From NCBI GenBank assembly GCA_963813195.1, contig CAWEYC010000012.1, positions 62,001 through 126,000 on the forward strand: DNA of 64,000 nucleotides, in the 5' to 3' direction. Below are positions 52,395 through 61,541 of this stretch, piece after piece. Under the pieces are notes generated by a model. It saw nothing but the letters and a program-made list of their open reading frames with translations, was not told the origin of the DNA and searched no databases. The position numbers and the translations under genes are program-made. The DNA comes from Roseiarcus sp963813195 (GTDB lineage: Bacteria; Pseudomonadota; Alphaproteobacteria; Rhizobiales; Beijerinckiaceae). Every line of letters starts with the position of its first letter. The stretch's first letter is position 1.

Positions 52395-54158
52395 TCAGAC
52401 CGTCAGTCCGCCCTTGCGCAGGCCCTCGACGCGCCGCTCGAAGTGCTCCGGATTCCGGAACGGCAGCACGCGACGACGGCGCTCCATCGAAAACCCGGGG
52501 CTGAGCCGCAGCGTCTGCTCCCAGGCCTTTCGGCACTCCTCCGCAAGTCCGAGCTGGCCATAACAGGACGCCAGCAGCGCATAGGCCGTTTCCGACTGGG
52601 GATTTCGCGCCAATCTTTGCTTGAGCGCGGCGATCGCCTTTTCGTATTCGCCGAGCGCATATTGCGCGTCCGCGACGAGCTGCAGCGCGATATCGGGATA
52701 GTGCGGATCCTGCTTCATGTAGCGGTCGATGTTCTCGAGCGCTGCCGCGGGGTCGCCGCCGAACAGCTCGATATGGGCCTTCATGCGAATGCCGTCGGCG
52801 GAGTTCGGCGAGAGCGCCATGCTCCGCTCCACTTCAGCCTGCGCCCGATCGTATTCCCGGCTCCACAGGTAAACCGAGCCGAGCGCGAAATGTGCGAGGG
52901 GCTCTTCCTCGTCCATCCGCACCGCGCGCTCCGCGATCTCACGTCCCACCTCGAGAGAATGGTCGGGATCGCTGGAAAATCCATTGGCGTAATCGAGCAT
53001 GTGGGTGATCGCGACGACCGCATGGGCGGCGGCATAGTCGGGATCGATGGCGATCGCCCGTTCGAGCAGGCCGCGCGCCGCGATATTGCCGGCACGCGTG
53101 GCGGCCCATGCGTGTTCGCGGCCGCGCAGGAAGAACTCGAACGCTTCAACGTTGACGCTGCGCCGCGGCGCCATCCGGTCCTGTTCGCCGATCGTCAGCT
53201 TGCACTTCAGGGCGGAGACGATCTCCTTGGTGAGTTCGTCCTGGATCGCGAAGATATCGGTGAGGTCGCGATCGAAGCGGCTTGCCCAAACATGGCCGCC
53301 GCTGGTCGAATCGATCAACTGCGCGGTGACGCGGACCCGATTGCCGGCCTTGCGCACGCTGCCCTCGAGCACATAGCGAACGCCGAGCGTCTTGGCGACC
53401 TCGGGTACGGAAACTGCCGTCTTCTTGTATGCGAACGAGGAATTGCGAGCGACAACGTGCAAATTGGACAGCCGGGAGAGATCGGTGATGATGTCTTCGC
53501 TGATGCCGTCGGAAAAATACTCCTGCTCCGCGTCGCCGCTCATGTTGTTGAACGCGAGCACCGCAATCGAGGGTTTTTGCGGAACGGGCGGCGGCGAGAA
53601 TTTTTCCGGCGCCGCCGGCTTGGCTCGCGTCGGGACGCCGACCTCGACCGAATAAATCCGCACCGGGTCGGCGATGTTCTTAAGTTGCGCCTCGCCGAGA
53701 TCGGTGACCGCCAGATCGAGCCGCGCCTTCACCTGACGATAGGCGTCGATCGAAAGGCAGATGGCGCCGGGTTTGGCGACCCCTTCCAGACGCGCGGCGA
53801 TATTGACGCCGTCGCCCATCAGATCGCCGTCGCTCTCCTCGACGACGTCGCCGAGATGGACGCCGATGCGAAACTCGATGCGGCGCTCCGGCGGCAAGCC
53901 GGCGTTGCGCTCGATCATGCTGTTCTGCATCTCGACCGCGCAACGCACGGCGTCGACGACGCTGCGAAACTCGGCGAGGATGCCATCGCCGGTGCGCTTC
54001 ACCACGCGCCCGTTGTGGACGGCGATGGTCGGATCGATGAGATCGCTGCGCAGCGCCCTCAGTCGCGCCAAGGTTCGATCCTCGTCCGCGCCGGCCAGTC
54101 GGCTGAATCCGACGACGTCCGCCGCCAGGATCGCGGCAAGTTTACGCGTCTCGCTCAT
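52395..54158 (-). CDS. class III adenylate/guanylate cyclase with TolB-like and TPR domains
   Basis: A 587-residue cytosolic cyclase. The catalytic domain (residues 5-175) has metal aspartates in LAADVVGFSRLAGADE and RTGDGILAEF, then FRIGVHLGDVVEE and GDGVNIAARLEGVAKPG. Residues about 205-330 form a TolB N-terminal-like module (SIAVLAFNNMSGDAEQEYFSDG, LEGSVRKAGNRVRVTAQLID), and the rest is TPR repeats (FALGSVYLWSREYDRAQAEVER, ALGEYEKAIAALKQRLAR). This architecture is widespread in Rhizobiales; the product is presumed cAMP. The ATG after GGGACGGGGCGCG is preferred over an upstream in-frame ATG. Confidence 0.9.
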   Translation of the reverse strand: MSETRKLAAILAADVVGFSRLAGADEDRTLARLRALRSDLIDPTIAVHNGRVVKRTGDGILAEFRSVVDAVRCAVEMQNSMIERNAGLPPERRIEFRIGVHLGDVVEESDGDLMGDGVNIAARLEGVAKPGAICLSIDAYRQVKARLDLAVTDLGEAQLKNIADPVRIYSVEVGVPTRAKPAAPEKFSPPPVPQKPSIAVLAFNNMSGDAEQEYFSDGISEDIITDLSRLSNLHVVARNSSFAYKKTAVSVPEVAKTLGVRYVLEGSVRKAGNRVRVTAQLIDSTSGGHVWASRFDRDLTDIFAIQDELTKEIVSALKCKLTIGEQDRMAPRRSVNVEAFEFFLRGREHAWAATRAGNIAARGLLERAIAIDPDYAAAHAVVAITHMLDYANGFSSDPDHSLEVGREIAERAVRMDEEEPLAHFALGSVYLWSREYDRAQAEVERSMALSPNSADGIRMKAHIELFGGDPAAALENIDRYMKQDPHYPDIALQLVADAQYALGEYEKAIAALKQRLARNPQSETAYALLASCYGQLGLAEECRKAWEQTLRLSPGFSMERRRRVLPFRNPEHFERRVEGLRKGGLTV

Positions 54159-54330
54159 CGCGCCCCGTCCCAATCTTTCTGAGTTCGCGTGTGCGCCCAA
54201 TGCTCGTGTGCGCCCAACGCTAGAGCATATAGGGAACGAATCTCGGTACGTCACCCCGAACGGCGCTTCGACCCCGCCCAACCCCCGGGACGCGGCAGGA
54301 TTGCGCGGAAAGCCAAAAGGGCGCAGTCTA

Positions 54331-54597
54331 ATGCCGGAGCCGGCCACGTGGAGACTTTCGATCAGAACGCTCCTTCTCGCCTCGGCGCTTTCAGGTCTCG
54401 CGACCACCGCCTTGGCGCAGTATGGGTCGCCGGGTGGTTACCTTCCATATACGTTCGATGCGCCGGCCGCCGCTGCGAGCGCGCCGAACGCTGACATCAA
54501 CGAGGACAACCAGCCCCAGTGCAACGTGCAGTCGCGCGGCAGGGGCGGCCAGCAATATCAGTGTAACGATCAGCCTCCCCCGCAGCCCAAGCGATAG
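54331..54597 (+). CDS. small exported protein, unknown function
   Basis: An 88-residue protein with a signal peptide (IRTLLLASALSGLATTALAQ, cleavage near residue 30). The mature part is Pro/Gln/Asn-rich with two cysteines (QPQCNVQ and QYQCNDQ) in a repeated context, perhaps one disulfide. No family is recognised. It lies ahead of the two-helix membrane protein gene. Confidence 0.6.
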   Translation: MPEPATWRLSIRTLLLASALSGLATTALAQYGSPGGYLPYTFDAPAAAASAPNADINEDNQPQCNVQSRGRGGQQYQCNDQPPPQPKR

Positions 54598-54723
54598 ACG
54601 CTTTTTGACGACGCTCACCCAGCCGCCCGCGCTGGACACTCGCCGGGTTCCCTTTCATAGTGCCGGACGGCAATGCGCGCGGGGGCGCACGCTGCCGGGC
54701 AATTGGGGAACGGCACTCTTTAC

Positions 54724-55173
54724 ATGGCGCAAGATCCGGCCGAATACTATCGCGGGCTGAGCGCCGCCTATACGGACGCCATTCGGGCGAGCGATTTCAA
54801 GGCGAATATCGTCATCTTTTTTCTGTCGATTGCCATGGGTTCGATCCTCGGCTCGCGTGACAAGCTGCCGCATTTCCTGCCGACGCCGGTCGTGCTCAGT
54901 CCGTTTCTGGTGGTCTTTTTTTGCCTTTTCGTCGCTCTCATTCCGCGCTACCCCCGTCGCGGACGGGCCAATTTCCTGGTTTCACGGACCGCGGCGCCAG
55001 GGGATTTCCAGTTCGTGGAAAATCACGAGGCCGACGTCATGCAACTCCGGCTGAGATGCGCCGTCCTCTCCCATATCTTATTCTGGAAGACGCTGTGTTT
55101 GCGCACCGCCTTCTGCATCTGCATCGGCTCGGTCGTTTTGACCGCGCTGCTTGTCGGTTACTACGGATTTTGA
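54724..55173 (+). CDS. two-helix-pair membrane protein, Pycsar-effector-like, paralogue A
   Basis: A 149-residue membrane protein starting MAQDPAEYYRGLSAAYTDAIRASDFKAN-type. Helices lie at about 28-43, 52-72 and 125-147, with a cytosolic loop carrying RYPRRGRANFLVSR and LSHILFWKTL. It is clearly paralogous to the gene at 56033 (shared MAQD start, DAIR-SDFKAN, SRDK-P, PRYPR-GR, WKTL and CIGSVV). The helix/loop order and DFKAN motif recall the DUF5706/PycTM domain of Pycsar effectors, an inference by resemblance only. An HD phosphohydrolase gene follows. Confidence 0.7.
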   Translation: MAQDPAEYYRGLSAAYTDAIRASDFKANIVIFFLSIAMGSILGSRDKLPHFLPTPVVLSPFLVVFFCLFVALIPRYPRRGRANFLVSRTAAPGDFQFVENHEADVMQLRLRCAVLSHILFWKTLCLRTAFCICIGSVVLTALLVGYYGF

Positions 55174-55265
55174 CCGCCGATCTCGGCTGGGGCAGTCGAC
55201 GCGGCGGGTGATTTAGGGTGGAGAATAACGCGCAGCGGGGTCGGGCGGCGCTCCGGACGGGACAG

Positions 55266-55937
55266 ATGGCGGCAAGCGAGCGTTGGCGAGGGCTCCAGGA
55301 CCTGTTCGAGCATGTTCCGCTCGACGATCGCGCCAAGGAGCAATTGTTCAAGGAGATGAGCGGCCCTCATCGACTCTACCACGGCGTGGCCCACCTGGAA
55401 CTCCTGTGGCGGCGTCATCGACTTTTCTCCGGTCGCGCCGGCCTGGCCGACCCGGCCATCGACACACTCGTCGCCTGCGCCATCGCCTACCACGACAGCG
55501 TCTACGATTGGTCGAGATCGGACAACGAGGAGCGCTCCGCCGACTTCTGGCTCAGCGCCAGCGCCGGCTCGTCCGTCGACGACAAGGATCGGCAGTGGGT
55601 CGCACAAACGATCCGCGCCACGAAGGATCATCTCGCCTACGAGCCCCAACTGAAAGCAACAAGCGCCAAGGCGAAGCTGCGCGAGCGAGCCCGTCTGTGG
55701 GTGCTCGATCTCGATCTGACGCCGCTCGGCGAGCCGCCGGATCGATTCGACGCCAATTCGAAACAGCTGCGCGCCGAACACGCGCAAATGAGCGACGAGG
55801 AATGGGAAGCCAGCATGTCGGGCTTCCGTCAACACTTCCTCGCGGCGCCGCGAATCTATCGCTGCCCCGAACTGGCCGCGGTCTACGAGGCGTCCGCCCG
55901 GCGCAATCTTGCGCGGCCGACCCTTCGCAAGACCTGA
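55266..55937 (+). CDS. predicted HD-superfamily metal-dependent phosphohydrolase
   Basis: A 223-residue protein. The metal ligands are seen in PHRLYHGVAHLELLW (His) and ACAIAYHDSVYDW (the HD pair, about residues 78-79 of the mature frame), followed by RSADFWL and a later Asp in ARLWVLDLDLTPLG. Relatives are annotated as predicted metal-dependent HD phosphohydrolases; some act on nucleotides or cyclic nucleotides. It may start at this ATG or at a GTG 16 codons upstream. It sits between the two paralogous membrane-protein genes. Confidence 0.82.
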   Translation: MAASERWRGLQDLFEHVPLDDRAKEQLFKEMSGPHRLYHGVAHLELLWRRHRLFSGRAGLADPAIDTLVACAIAYHDSVYDWSRSDNEERSADFWLSASAGSSVDDKDRQWVAQTIRATKDHLAYEPQLKATSAKAKLRERARLWVLDLDLTPLGEPPDRFDANSKQLRAEHAQMSDEEWEASMSGFRQHFLAAPRIYRCPELAAVYEASARRNLARPTLRKT

Positions 55938-56032
55938 TCGCTGGACAACGTCGAGCGTATCCCCAATAAATCAGGCGACCGACGGTTCGCGCCGCGCAGC
56001 GGACGGGCCGCCGCAGCGGAGCGAAACGCACA

Positions 56033-56482
56033 ATGGCGCAGGACGCAGCAACCTATTTTCGCGACACGATCGGCGCCTTCAGCGACGCGATCCGCATCAG
56101 CGACTTCAAGGCCAATGTCGCGATCGTCTTCGTCGCGATCATGATGGGGCCGGTCATCGCCTCTCGCGACAAATTTCCCCCCTACTTGCCGCTCGCCGTC
56201 ATAATGGCGCCGTTTCTGATGATCTTCCTTTGCCTGCTGGTCTGCCTTTATCCGCGTTATCCGCGCAAGGGCAGAGTGCAATTCCTGATCGCGCGCAACG
56301 CGGATCCGGCCCTTTTTCCTCTCCCCGAGAGCGAGGACATCGACTTGGAGCGCCAGCAAAGCTTGTGCGCGATTCTGTCGCAGATCCTCTACTGGAAGAC
56401 CTTGATGCTGAACATCAGCTATTACACATGTATAGGCTCCGTCGTGGCGATCGGAGCCCTGGTCTTCTATACCTGGATGTAG
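56033..56482 (+). CDS. two-helix-pair membrane protein, Pycsar-effector-like, paralogue B
   Basis: A 149-residue paralogue of the protein at 54724, the same length and with about 45 percent shared residues by eye. Helices lie at about 28-46, 52-72 and 124-147. The cytosolic loop has RYPRKGRVQFLIARNADP and ILSQILYWKTLMLN. Keeping two copies either side of an HD phosphohydrolase suggests duplication and a joint function. The DUF5706/PycTM comparison is inferred. Confidence 0.7.
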   Translation: MAQDAATYFRDTIGAFSDAIRISDFKANVAIVFVAIMMGPVIASRDKFPPYLPLAVIMAPFLMIFLCLLVCLYPRYPRKGRVQFLIARNADPALFPLPESEDIDLERQQSLCAILSQILYWKTLMLNISYYTCIGSVVAIGALVFYTWM

Positions 56483-56642
56483 CGCGCCCGGCGCACGAGC
56501 GTCGCCCGATTCGGCGCATCCGATCGCCGTGGCGCGTCGGGCGCGGCGCTTGAATCCGGCGCCTGCTTTCTCTATAAGCGCCGCTTCGCGCCATTCCGAC
56601 ACCCCTGGAGGCAAGGCGCGATCAACTCAAAGGACATACGAC

Positions 56643-57374
56643 ATGGCAGCGATCAAGCAACTCGCGGCCGTGACGCGTAGCGGGACAGGCAAGGGGGCCG
56701 CCCGCTCCGTTCGTCGCGAAGGCCGCGTACCCGGCGTCATTTATGGCGGCGGCGAGAAAGCCGAGCCGATCTCGGTCGATTTCAAGGATCTCAACAAGCA
56801 CATCTATTCCGGCCATTTCCTGACCTCGATCTTCGAGCTCGACGTCGGTGGCCGCAAGGAGCGCGTCCTGCCGCGCGACTACCAGCTCGACGTCGTCACC
56901 GACAAGCCGGTGCATGTCGACTTCTTCCGGCTCAAGGCCGGCTCGCGCGTGCGCATCGGCGTGCCCGTGCACGTCGTCAACCGCGAGCTTTCGCCCGGCA
57001 TCAAGCGGGGCGGCACGGTCAATCTCGTGCTGCACAGCGTCGAATTGCTCGCGCCGGCAGATGCGATCCCCGAGTCGATCACCATCGACCTCACCGGTCT
57101 CGACTTCCACGATGCGGTGCATATGTCGACGCTCAAGCTGCCCGAGGGTTGCCGGCCCGCCGACACCAAGACCGACTACACCGTCGTGAACATCGTGCCG
57201 CCGACCGTTCTGCAGGAGGAGACGCCGGCCGCCGTTGCGACTTCGGGCGCGGCTCCGGCCGCCGCCACCGCGGCCGCGGCTCCGGCCAAGGGCGCCGCCG
57301 CCGCTCCGGCCAAGGGCGCCGCCGCTCCGGCCAAGGGCGCTGCCGCGCCAGCCAAGCCGGCCGCCAAGAAGTGA
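56643..57374 (+). CDS. rplY: 50S ribosomal protein L25, CTC form
   Basis: A 243-residue L25/Ctc. The N-terminal domain (LAAVTRSGTGKGAARSVRREGRVPGVIYGGG) binds 5S rRNA and the TL5 domain follows (PRDYQLDVVTDKPVHVDFFRL, GTVNLVLHSVELLAPADAIPESITIDLTGL). The C-terminal 50 residues are low complexity, with four tandem AAPAKGA units. The pth gene follows after a terminator, a common order in bacteria. Confidence 0.95.
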   Translation: MAAIKQLAAVTRSGTGKGAARSVRREGRVPGVIYGGGEKAEPISVDFKDLNKHIYSGHFLTSIFELDVGGRKERVLPRDYQLDVVTDKPVHVDFFRLKAGSRVRIGVPVHVVNRELSPGIKRGGTVNLVLHSVELLAPADAIPESITIDLTGLDFHDAVHMSTLKLPEGCRPADTKTDYTVVNIVPPTVLQEETPAAVATSGAAPAAATAAAAPAKGAAAAPAKGAAAPAKGAAAPAKPAAKK

Positions 57375-57406
57375 CGCGCCGGCCGCGCGCCGGTCTCTAG
57401 GCTCAG

Positions 57407-57438
57407 GCCCGTCCGCCCTCGAGGCGGGCGGGCCTTTT
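57407..57438 (+). terminator. rho-independent terminator after rplY
   Basis: GCCCGTCCGCC-CTCGA-GGCGGGCGGGC, eleven pairs with one G-T, followed by CTTTTC. It lies between rplY and pth and may reduce read-through to pth. Confidence 0.75.
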
Positions 57439-57454
57439 CTCGCAGCGAGCGGTC

Positions 57455-58048
57455 ATGCTTCTCATCGCAGGCCTCGGCAATCCTGGCGCGCGCCATGCCA
57501 AGAACCGCCACAACATCGGCTTCATGGCCGTGCAGGCGATCGCCGACACGCACCGCATCGGCCCGTTCCGCTCGCGATTCCAGGGGCTCATCGCCGAAGG
57601 GCTGATCGGTGAGCACCGCGTCGCGCTGCTGATGCCGCAGACCTACATGAACGAGTCCGGCCGCAGCGTCGGCGAAGCGATGCGCTTCTACAAGCTCGAC
57701 CTCGGCGCCGTCGTCGTCATGCACGACGAACTCGATCTCGCGCCGGCGAAGGTCAGGGTCAAGGTCGGGGGCGGTTCAGCCGGCCACAACGGCCTGCGCT
57801 CGATCACCGCGCATATCGGCAACGACTACAAACGCGTCCGCCTCGGCATCGGCCATCCCGGCGACAAGTCGCTCGTCTACAACTTCGTGCTCGGCGACTT
57901 TGCCAAGTCGGAGGGGCCTTGGGTCGAAGCGGTCTGCGACGCCGTGGCCCGATCGGCGGACCTGCTCGCCACCGGCCAGGACGCGAGCTTTCAAAACAAG
58001 ACGCATCTGGCGATCGAGGCGGCGGGGTTCAACGGCCCGGCGAAGTAG
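57455..58048 (+). CDS. pth: peptidyl-tRNA hydrolase
   Basis: A 197-residue Pth that recycles peptidyl-tRNA released from ribosomes. The active-site pattern LIAGLGNPGARHAKNRHNIGF has the catalytic Asn and His, followed by MPQTYMNESGRSV, VVVMHDELDL and GGGSAGHNGLRSI with the other conserved Asn and Asp. Length and start are standard. Confidence 0.97.
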   Translation: MLLIAGLGNPGARHAKNRHNIGFMAVQAIADTHRIGPFRSRFQGLIAEGLIGEHRVALLMPQTYMNESGRSVGEAMRFYKLDLGAVVVMHDELDLAPAKVRVKVGGGSAGHNGLRSITAHIGNDYKRVRLGIGHPGDKSLVYNFVLGDFAKSEGPWVEAVCDAVARSADLLATGQDASFQNKTHLAIEAAGFNGPAK

Positions 58049-58059
58049 GCGCGCGCGTC

Positions 58060-59061
58060 TCAACGTGCCCCGGGCCAATTCGACAGCAGGCCCTCGAGAC
58101 CGGCGACGAAGGCGAGCGGCTGGTCGACCATGACGTGGTGATCGGCCTCCGCAATCTCGAAAAAGGGCGAGCCGGGCGCCAGCAGGCTCATCATGTAAGC
58201 GGCGTCGTCCGCCCGCATCAGCCTCGAGGCGCCGCCGCGAATGAGCGCCATGGGGCGCTTGGCGGCGCGCAGCACGGGCGCCGGGTCTTCGCGCACGATA
58301 TCGCGCCACAGGAACGAATCGAACCGCCAGGTCCAGCCTTCGCCGTCGGGCGACTGACGCAAGCCCAGGCGGGCGATATGGTCGGCGATGAAGAGATTGG
58401 CGCACGGCTGAGGCGGGGCGAAACGAAACCTCGCCATCGCGGCGGCGAAGGTCGGATAGACGCGATGCGGCTTGAACTCGCGACGGCCGGGCCCGTCGGG
58501 CCGCTGCCGAGTGGGCGCGAAGACCGGCGGATCGACGATGACCGCCGCGAGGAATTTTTCGCCGTGCGCCGCGGTCAGCCCCATGGCAATGCGGCCACCG
58601 AAGGAATGGCCGACGAGAATCGGCGGGGCGGCGTCGTCGAGCCCGGTCGCCCGCGCGACCTCGATCGCCTCACGCTGGAAAAGTTCGCGCGAATAGCTCG
58701 CCCGCCAATCCGAGCCGCCCATGCCCGACCAGGACAACGCGACGACGCGCCGACGCCGAGCGAGGAACGGCGCGATGAAGGACCACCAATCGGCGTGCGC
58801 GCCGCTGCCGTGCAGCAGCAACAGCGCGGGCTTGGCGGGCGCCTCCACCGGCTCCCAAATCAAGGTCTCGATCCTTGCGCCCTCGACCGTCACGAAGCGG
58901 CGTTCGGGCGCGTGAAGCAGCGCGCGCGCGAACCATTCCGGCGCCTCGGGGCGCCCGCCCTGGAACGGCTCGAGCGGCTGGGTGAGATGAGGATCGTCCA
59001 CGGGCTCTTTCGCAGATTTCTGGTCGCGGCGACCCTCGGCGGCGAGGCGAGGGTCTGTCAA
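58060..59061 (-). CDS. alpha/beta hydrolase
   Basis: A 333-residue alpha/beta-hydrolase-fold enzyme. The oxyanion HG motif is LLLLHGSGAHADWW, the nucleophile elbow PILVGHSFGGRIAMGL (Ser about 152), the acid region LIRGGASRLMRADD and the catalytic His in IAEADHHVMVDQP. No close family with a known substrate was recognised. It converges with pth, 11 bases apart. Confidence 0.88.
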   Translation of the reverse strand: MTDPRLAAEGRRDQKSAKEPVDDPHLTQPLEPFQGGRPEAPEWFARALLHAPERRFVTVEGARIETLIWEPVEAPAKPALLLLHGSGAHADWWSFIAPFLARRRRVVALSWSGMGGSDWRASYSRELFQREAIEVARATGLDDAAPPILVGHSFGGRIAMGLTAAHGEKFLAAVIVDPPVFAPTRQRPDGPGRREFKPHRVYPTFAAAMARFRFAPPQPCANLFIADHIARLGLRQSPDGEGWTWRFDSFLWRDIVREDPAPVLRAAKRPMALIRGGASRLMRADDAAYMMSLLAPGSPFFEIAEADHHVMVDQPLAFVAGLEGLLSNWPGAR

Positions 59062-59187
59062 GCGGGCGGAGCCGGCGACGCTGGGGCTCTTGCGCCGACG
59101 AACGGGGCGCCGCAGGGTGTCGCCCGGGGCGACGGCTCACCTGGAGGTCGTCGCAGAAGAAAAACTCGGCCCGGGGGAGACGCAGGC

Positions 59188-60126
59188 ATGGCGGCGTCGG
59201 AATTCATTCTCGAAGCGAGCGACGGCGCGCGTATCTTCGTGCGGCGCTGGATGCCGGAGGGGCCGCCGCGAGCGATCGTCCAGATCGCGCACGGGCTCGC
59301 CGAACACTCGCTGCGCTACCAGGATTTCGCCCTCGCGCTGAACCGCGCCGGCATCGGCGTCTACGCCGACGATCACCGCGGCCACGGCCAAACGGCCGCG
59401 CCGGAGGACCTCGGCTTCTTCGCCGCCAGGGATGGCTGGCGGCTATGCCTTGAAGACCTGTGGGGGCTGAACCGCCGCATCCGCGCCGACCATCCCGGCG
59501 CGCCGATCGTCTTCTTCGGCCATTCCATGGGCTCCTTCATGGGCCAGAGCTTCATCGCCGATCACGGCGACGCGCTCGCCGGCGCCATTCTGTCTGGCTC
59601 CAACGGACGCCCGCCGGCCATCGCCGCCATTGGCGGCCTCGTCGCGCGCGTCGAGCGCTGGCGCCTGGGCCCGCGCGGCAAGAGCGCCCTGCTCAAGACG
59701 ATGATGTTCGGCGAGTTCAACAAGCCGTTCCGGCCCGCGCGCACCGATTTCGATTGGCTGTCGCGCGATCCCGCCGCCGTCGACGCCTATGTCGCCGACC
59801 CCCTGTGCGGATTCGACTATACGACGCAATTGACGATCGACCTGCTTGACGGATTGCCGCCTCTGCTTGCGCCGGAAACGGTCGCTCGCATTCCCCAGGG
59901 CTTGCCGATTCTCATCATGAGCGGCGCGCGCGACCCCGTCGGCCCCAACATCCAGGGCCTGATCGAGGTCTATCGGCGCGCTGGCCTGGCGCCTACGGTT
60001 CGCCTCTATCCCGATGCGCGGCACGAAACGCTGAACGAGACCAACCGCGAGGAGGTCAAGGCGGACGTCATCGACTGGATCGATGGCGTGCTGGCGAAGT
60101 CGGCGAGCGTCGGGGCGAACGCCTAA
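59188..60126 (+). CDS. monoacylglycerol lipase-like alpha/beta hydrolase
   Basis: A 312-residue serine hydrolase of the Hydrolase_4 group. HG motif IVQIAHGLAEHSLRYQDFA, cap start YADDHRGHGQTA, nucleophile elbow IVFFGHSMGSFMGQSF, Asp in ILIMSGARDPVGPNI and His in YPDARHETLNE. These match bacterial monoacylglycerol lipases and lysophospholipases. The ATG after GGGGGAGACGCAGGC is the start; longer readings upstream overlap the divergent hydrolase. Confidence 0.9.
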   Translation: MAASEFILEASDGARIFVRRWMPEGPPRAIVQIAHGLAEHSLRYQDFALALNRAGIGVYADDHRGHGQTAAPEDLGFFAARDGWRLCLEDLWGLNRRIRADHPGAPIVFFGHSMGSFMGQSFIADHGDALAGAILSGSNGRPPAIAAIGGLVARVERWRLGPRGKSALLKTMMFGEFNKPFRPARTDFDWLSRDPAAVDAYVADPLCGFDYTTQLTIDLLDGLPPLLAPETVARIPQGLPILIMSGARDPVGPNIQGLIEVYRRAGLAPTVRLYPDARHETLNETNREEVKADVIDWIDGVLAKSASVGANA

Positions 60127-60132
60127 CCGCCC

Positions 60133-60708
60133 TCACCGTCGCAGCCACGGCGCCATGCGCGACCAGACCCTGTCGCGGTCGACGAAGCGATGTTTCAGCG
60201 CGGCGCCGACATGGAGCCCGATGAGGCCGGCGAGGAGCCAGACGACGAGGAAATGCAGCGTCGTCGCCATCTCGAATTGCGCCGGGCCGAAGCCGGGAAT
60301 GTCGGGAACGACGAAGAGATCGAAGAACCGGGTGGGAATGGCGACGATGGCGCTGGAGACCACGAGCCAGCCCGAAAGCGCCGCGATCAGCGCGAGCGCG
60401 TAGAGGGCGCCGTGCGTCAACGCGGCGGCGCGCCGCTCCCATGGCGCCATCGAGGCGAGCGGCGGCGGAGCGTGCGTCGCCCAGCGCGCCGCGAGCCGCG
60501 CCAGGACCAGCGCAGGCGCGACGAAGCCGAGCGATTTGTGCAGTTGGTAGAGGTCGAAGCGCCGAGCGGCGTCCGCCCCGCCGTGGACCATGGACCAGCC
60601 GAGCGCGAGCAGGCCGAAAATGAGCGCGGCGGTGAGCCAATGCAGGGCGACGACGACGGGGTTCCAGCTTCGCGCCGGCGGGTCGGCGTCGATCGGTTCG
60701 GCTGTCAA
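60133..60708 (-). CDS. cytochrome b561
   Basis: A 191-residue four-helix diheme membrane cytochrome of the b561 family. Heme-ligand histidines are in PVVVALHWLTAALIFGLL (helix 1), YQLHKSLGFVAPALV (helix 2), and near LHFLVVWLLAGLIGLHVGAALKH (helix 4). It starts at TTG, overlapping the YceI stop (TTGA), so its translation is coupled to the upstream gene. Such pairs with YceI may move electrons to quinone or superoxide. Confidence 0.9.
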   Translation of the reverse strand: MTAEPIDADPPARSWNPVVVALHWLTAALIFGLLALGWSMVHGGADAARRFDLYQLHKSLGFVAPALVLARLAARWATHAPPPLASMAPWERRAAALTHGALYALALIAALSGWLVVSSAIVAIPTRFFDLFVVPDIPGFGPAQFEMATTLHFLVVWLLAGLIGLHVGAALKHRFVDRDRVWSRMAPWLRR

Positions 60709-61298
60709 AATCCGACTGCCTCGCTGGAGATTACGAGATCGACATCGCGCGAGATCACAGGATAGCCCGAGTTCATGCCGAACTCGAGCCGATCGATTTT
60801 CGCCTTCGCGGTGAAGCCCAGCCGCGTGCGCGAGCCCTCGACCCGACGCTCCACCTCGACGTCGACCCCGAGCGGGCGAGTGACGCCGAGCAGCGTCAGA
60901 TCGCCCGTCACGTGGACGCGATGATCGTCGATCTTTTGCACGGCGGTCGAGGCGAAATCGATGGTCGGGAAACGGGGCGCGTCGAGCATCACTGAGCTGC
61001 TGATGTAGTTGTTGAACGCCGGCGAGCCGACATCGACCGATCCCGTGTCGACGTGGAAGGTGACGCGGCTGCGGGCGGGATGTTCGATGTCGATCGCGAT
61101 CGTCCCGACGAACTTACGGAACTCTCCGTGCGTGCTGGGATAGGCAACGGCGTCGATCGTAAATGCGATGTGCGTGCGCGCGGGGTCGATCGCCCAATTC
61201 GAAGCGGCAAGCGATGGCGTCGTCGCCGCGAGCGTCAGCCCAAGGGCGAGCGCCGCGCCCGCGCGCTTGAACGAGGCATGAGACCAAGCGTCGACCAT
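60705..61298 (-). CDS. periplasmic YceI family protein
   Basis: A 197-residue exported lipocalin-like protein. The signal peptide ends in ATTPSLAAS (about residue 33). The YceI body shows WAIDPARTHIAFTIDAVAYPSTHGEF, NNYISSSVMLDAPRFPTIDFAS, HVTGDLTLLGVTRPL and a final IDRLEFGMNSGYPVISRDVDL. YceI proteins bind isoprenoid chains such as polyprenyl or quinone. The ATG after GGAGAGGGCTTGCCA is preferred to the frame start 17 codons upstream. Cytochrome b561 overlaps its stop. Confidence 0.92.
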   Translation of the reverse strand: MVDAWSHASFKRAGAALALGLTLAATTPSLAASNWAIDPARTHIAFTIDAVAYPSTHGEFRKFVGTIAIDIEHPARSRVTFHVDTGSVDVGSPAFNNYISSSVMLDAPRFPTIDFASTAVQKIDDHRVHVTGDLTLLGVTRPLGVDVEVERRVEGSRTRLGFTAKAKIDRLEFGMNSGYPVISRDVDLVISSEAVGF

Positions 61299-61541
61299 TG
61301 GCAAGCCCTCTCCGCGACGACAGCAGGTGTGCGTCCATGCCGTAAACACCGCACGAGGCGACGAATTCGTCGATGACCGTACACATCCGCGTGACGGGCT
61401 TGCGCGTGACCGGCTCGCCGCCAGCTTTGCGTTGTTCGCCGGGCTCCGCGGAGGCGCCGCCGGCGCGTCGCCGCTGGACTTTCCCGCGCGCGCCGCTATG
61501 CCTGCCGCCGCGGCGCGACCTCCAGGGGAAAGCGGGATCGG

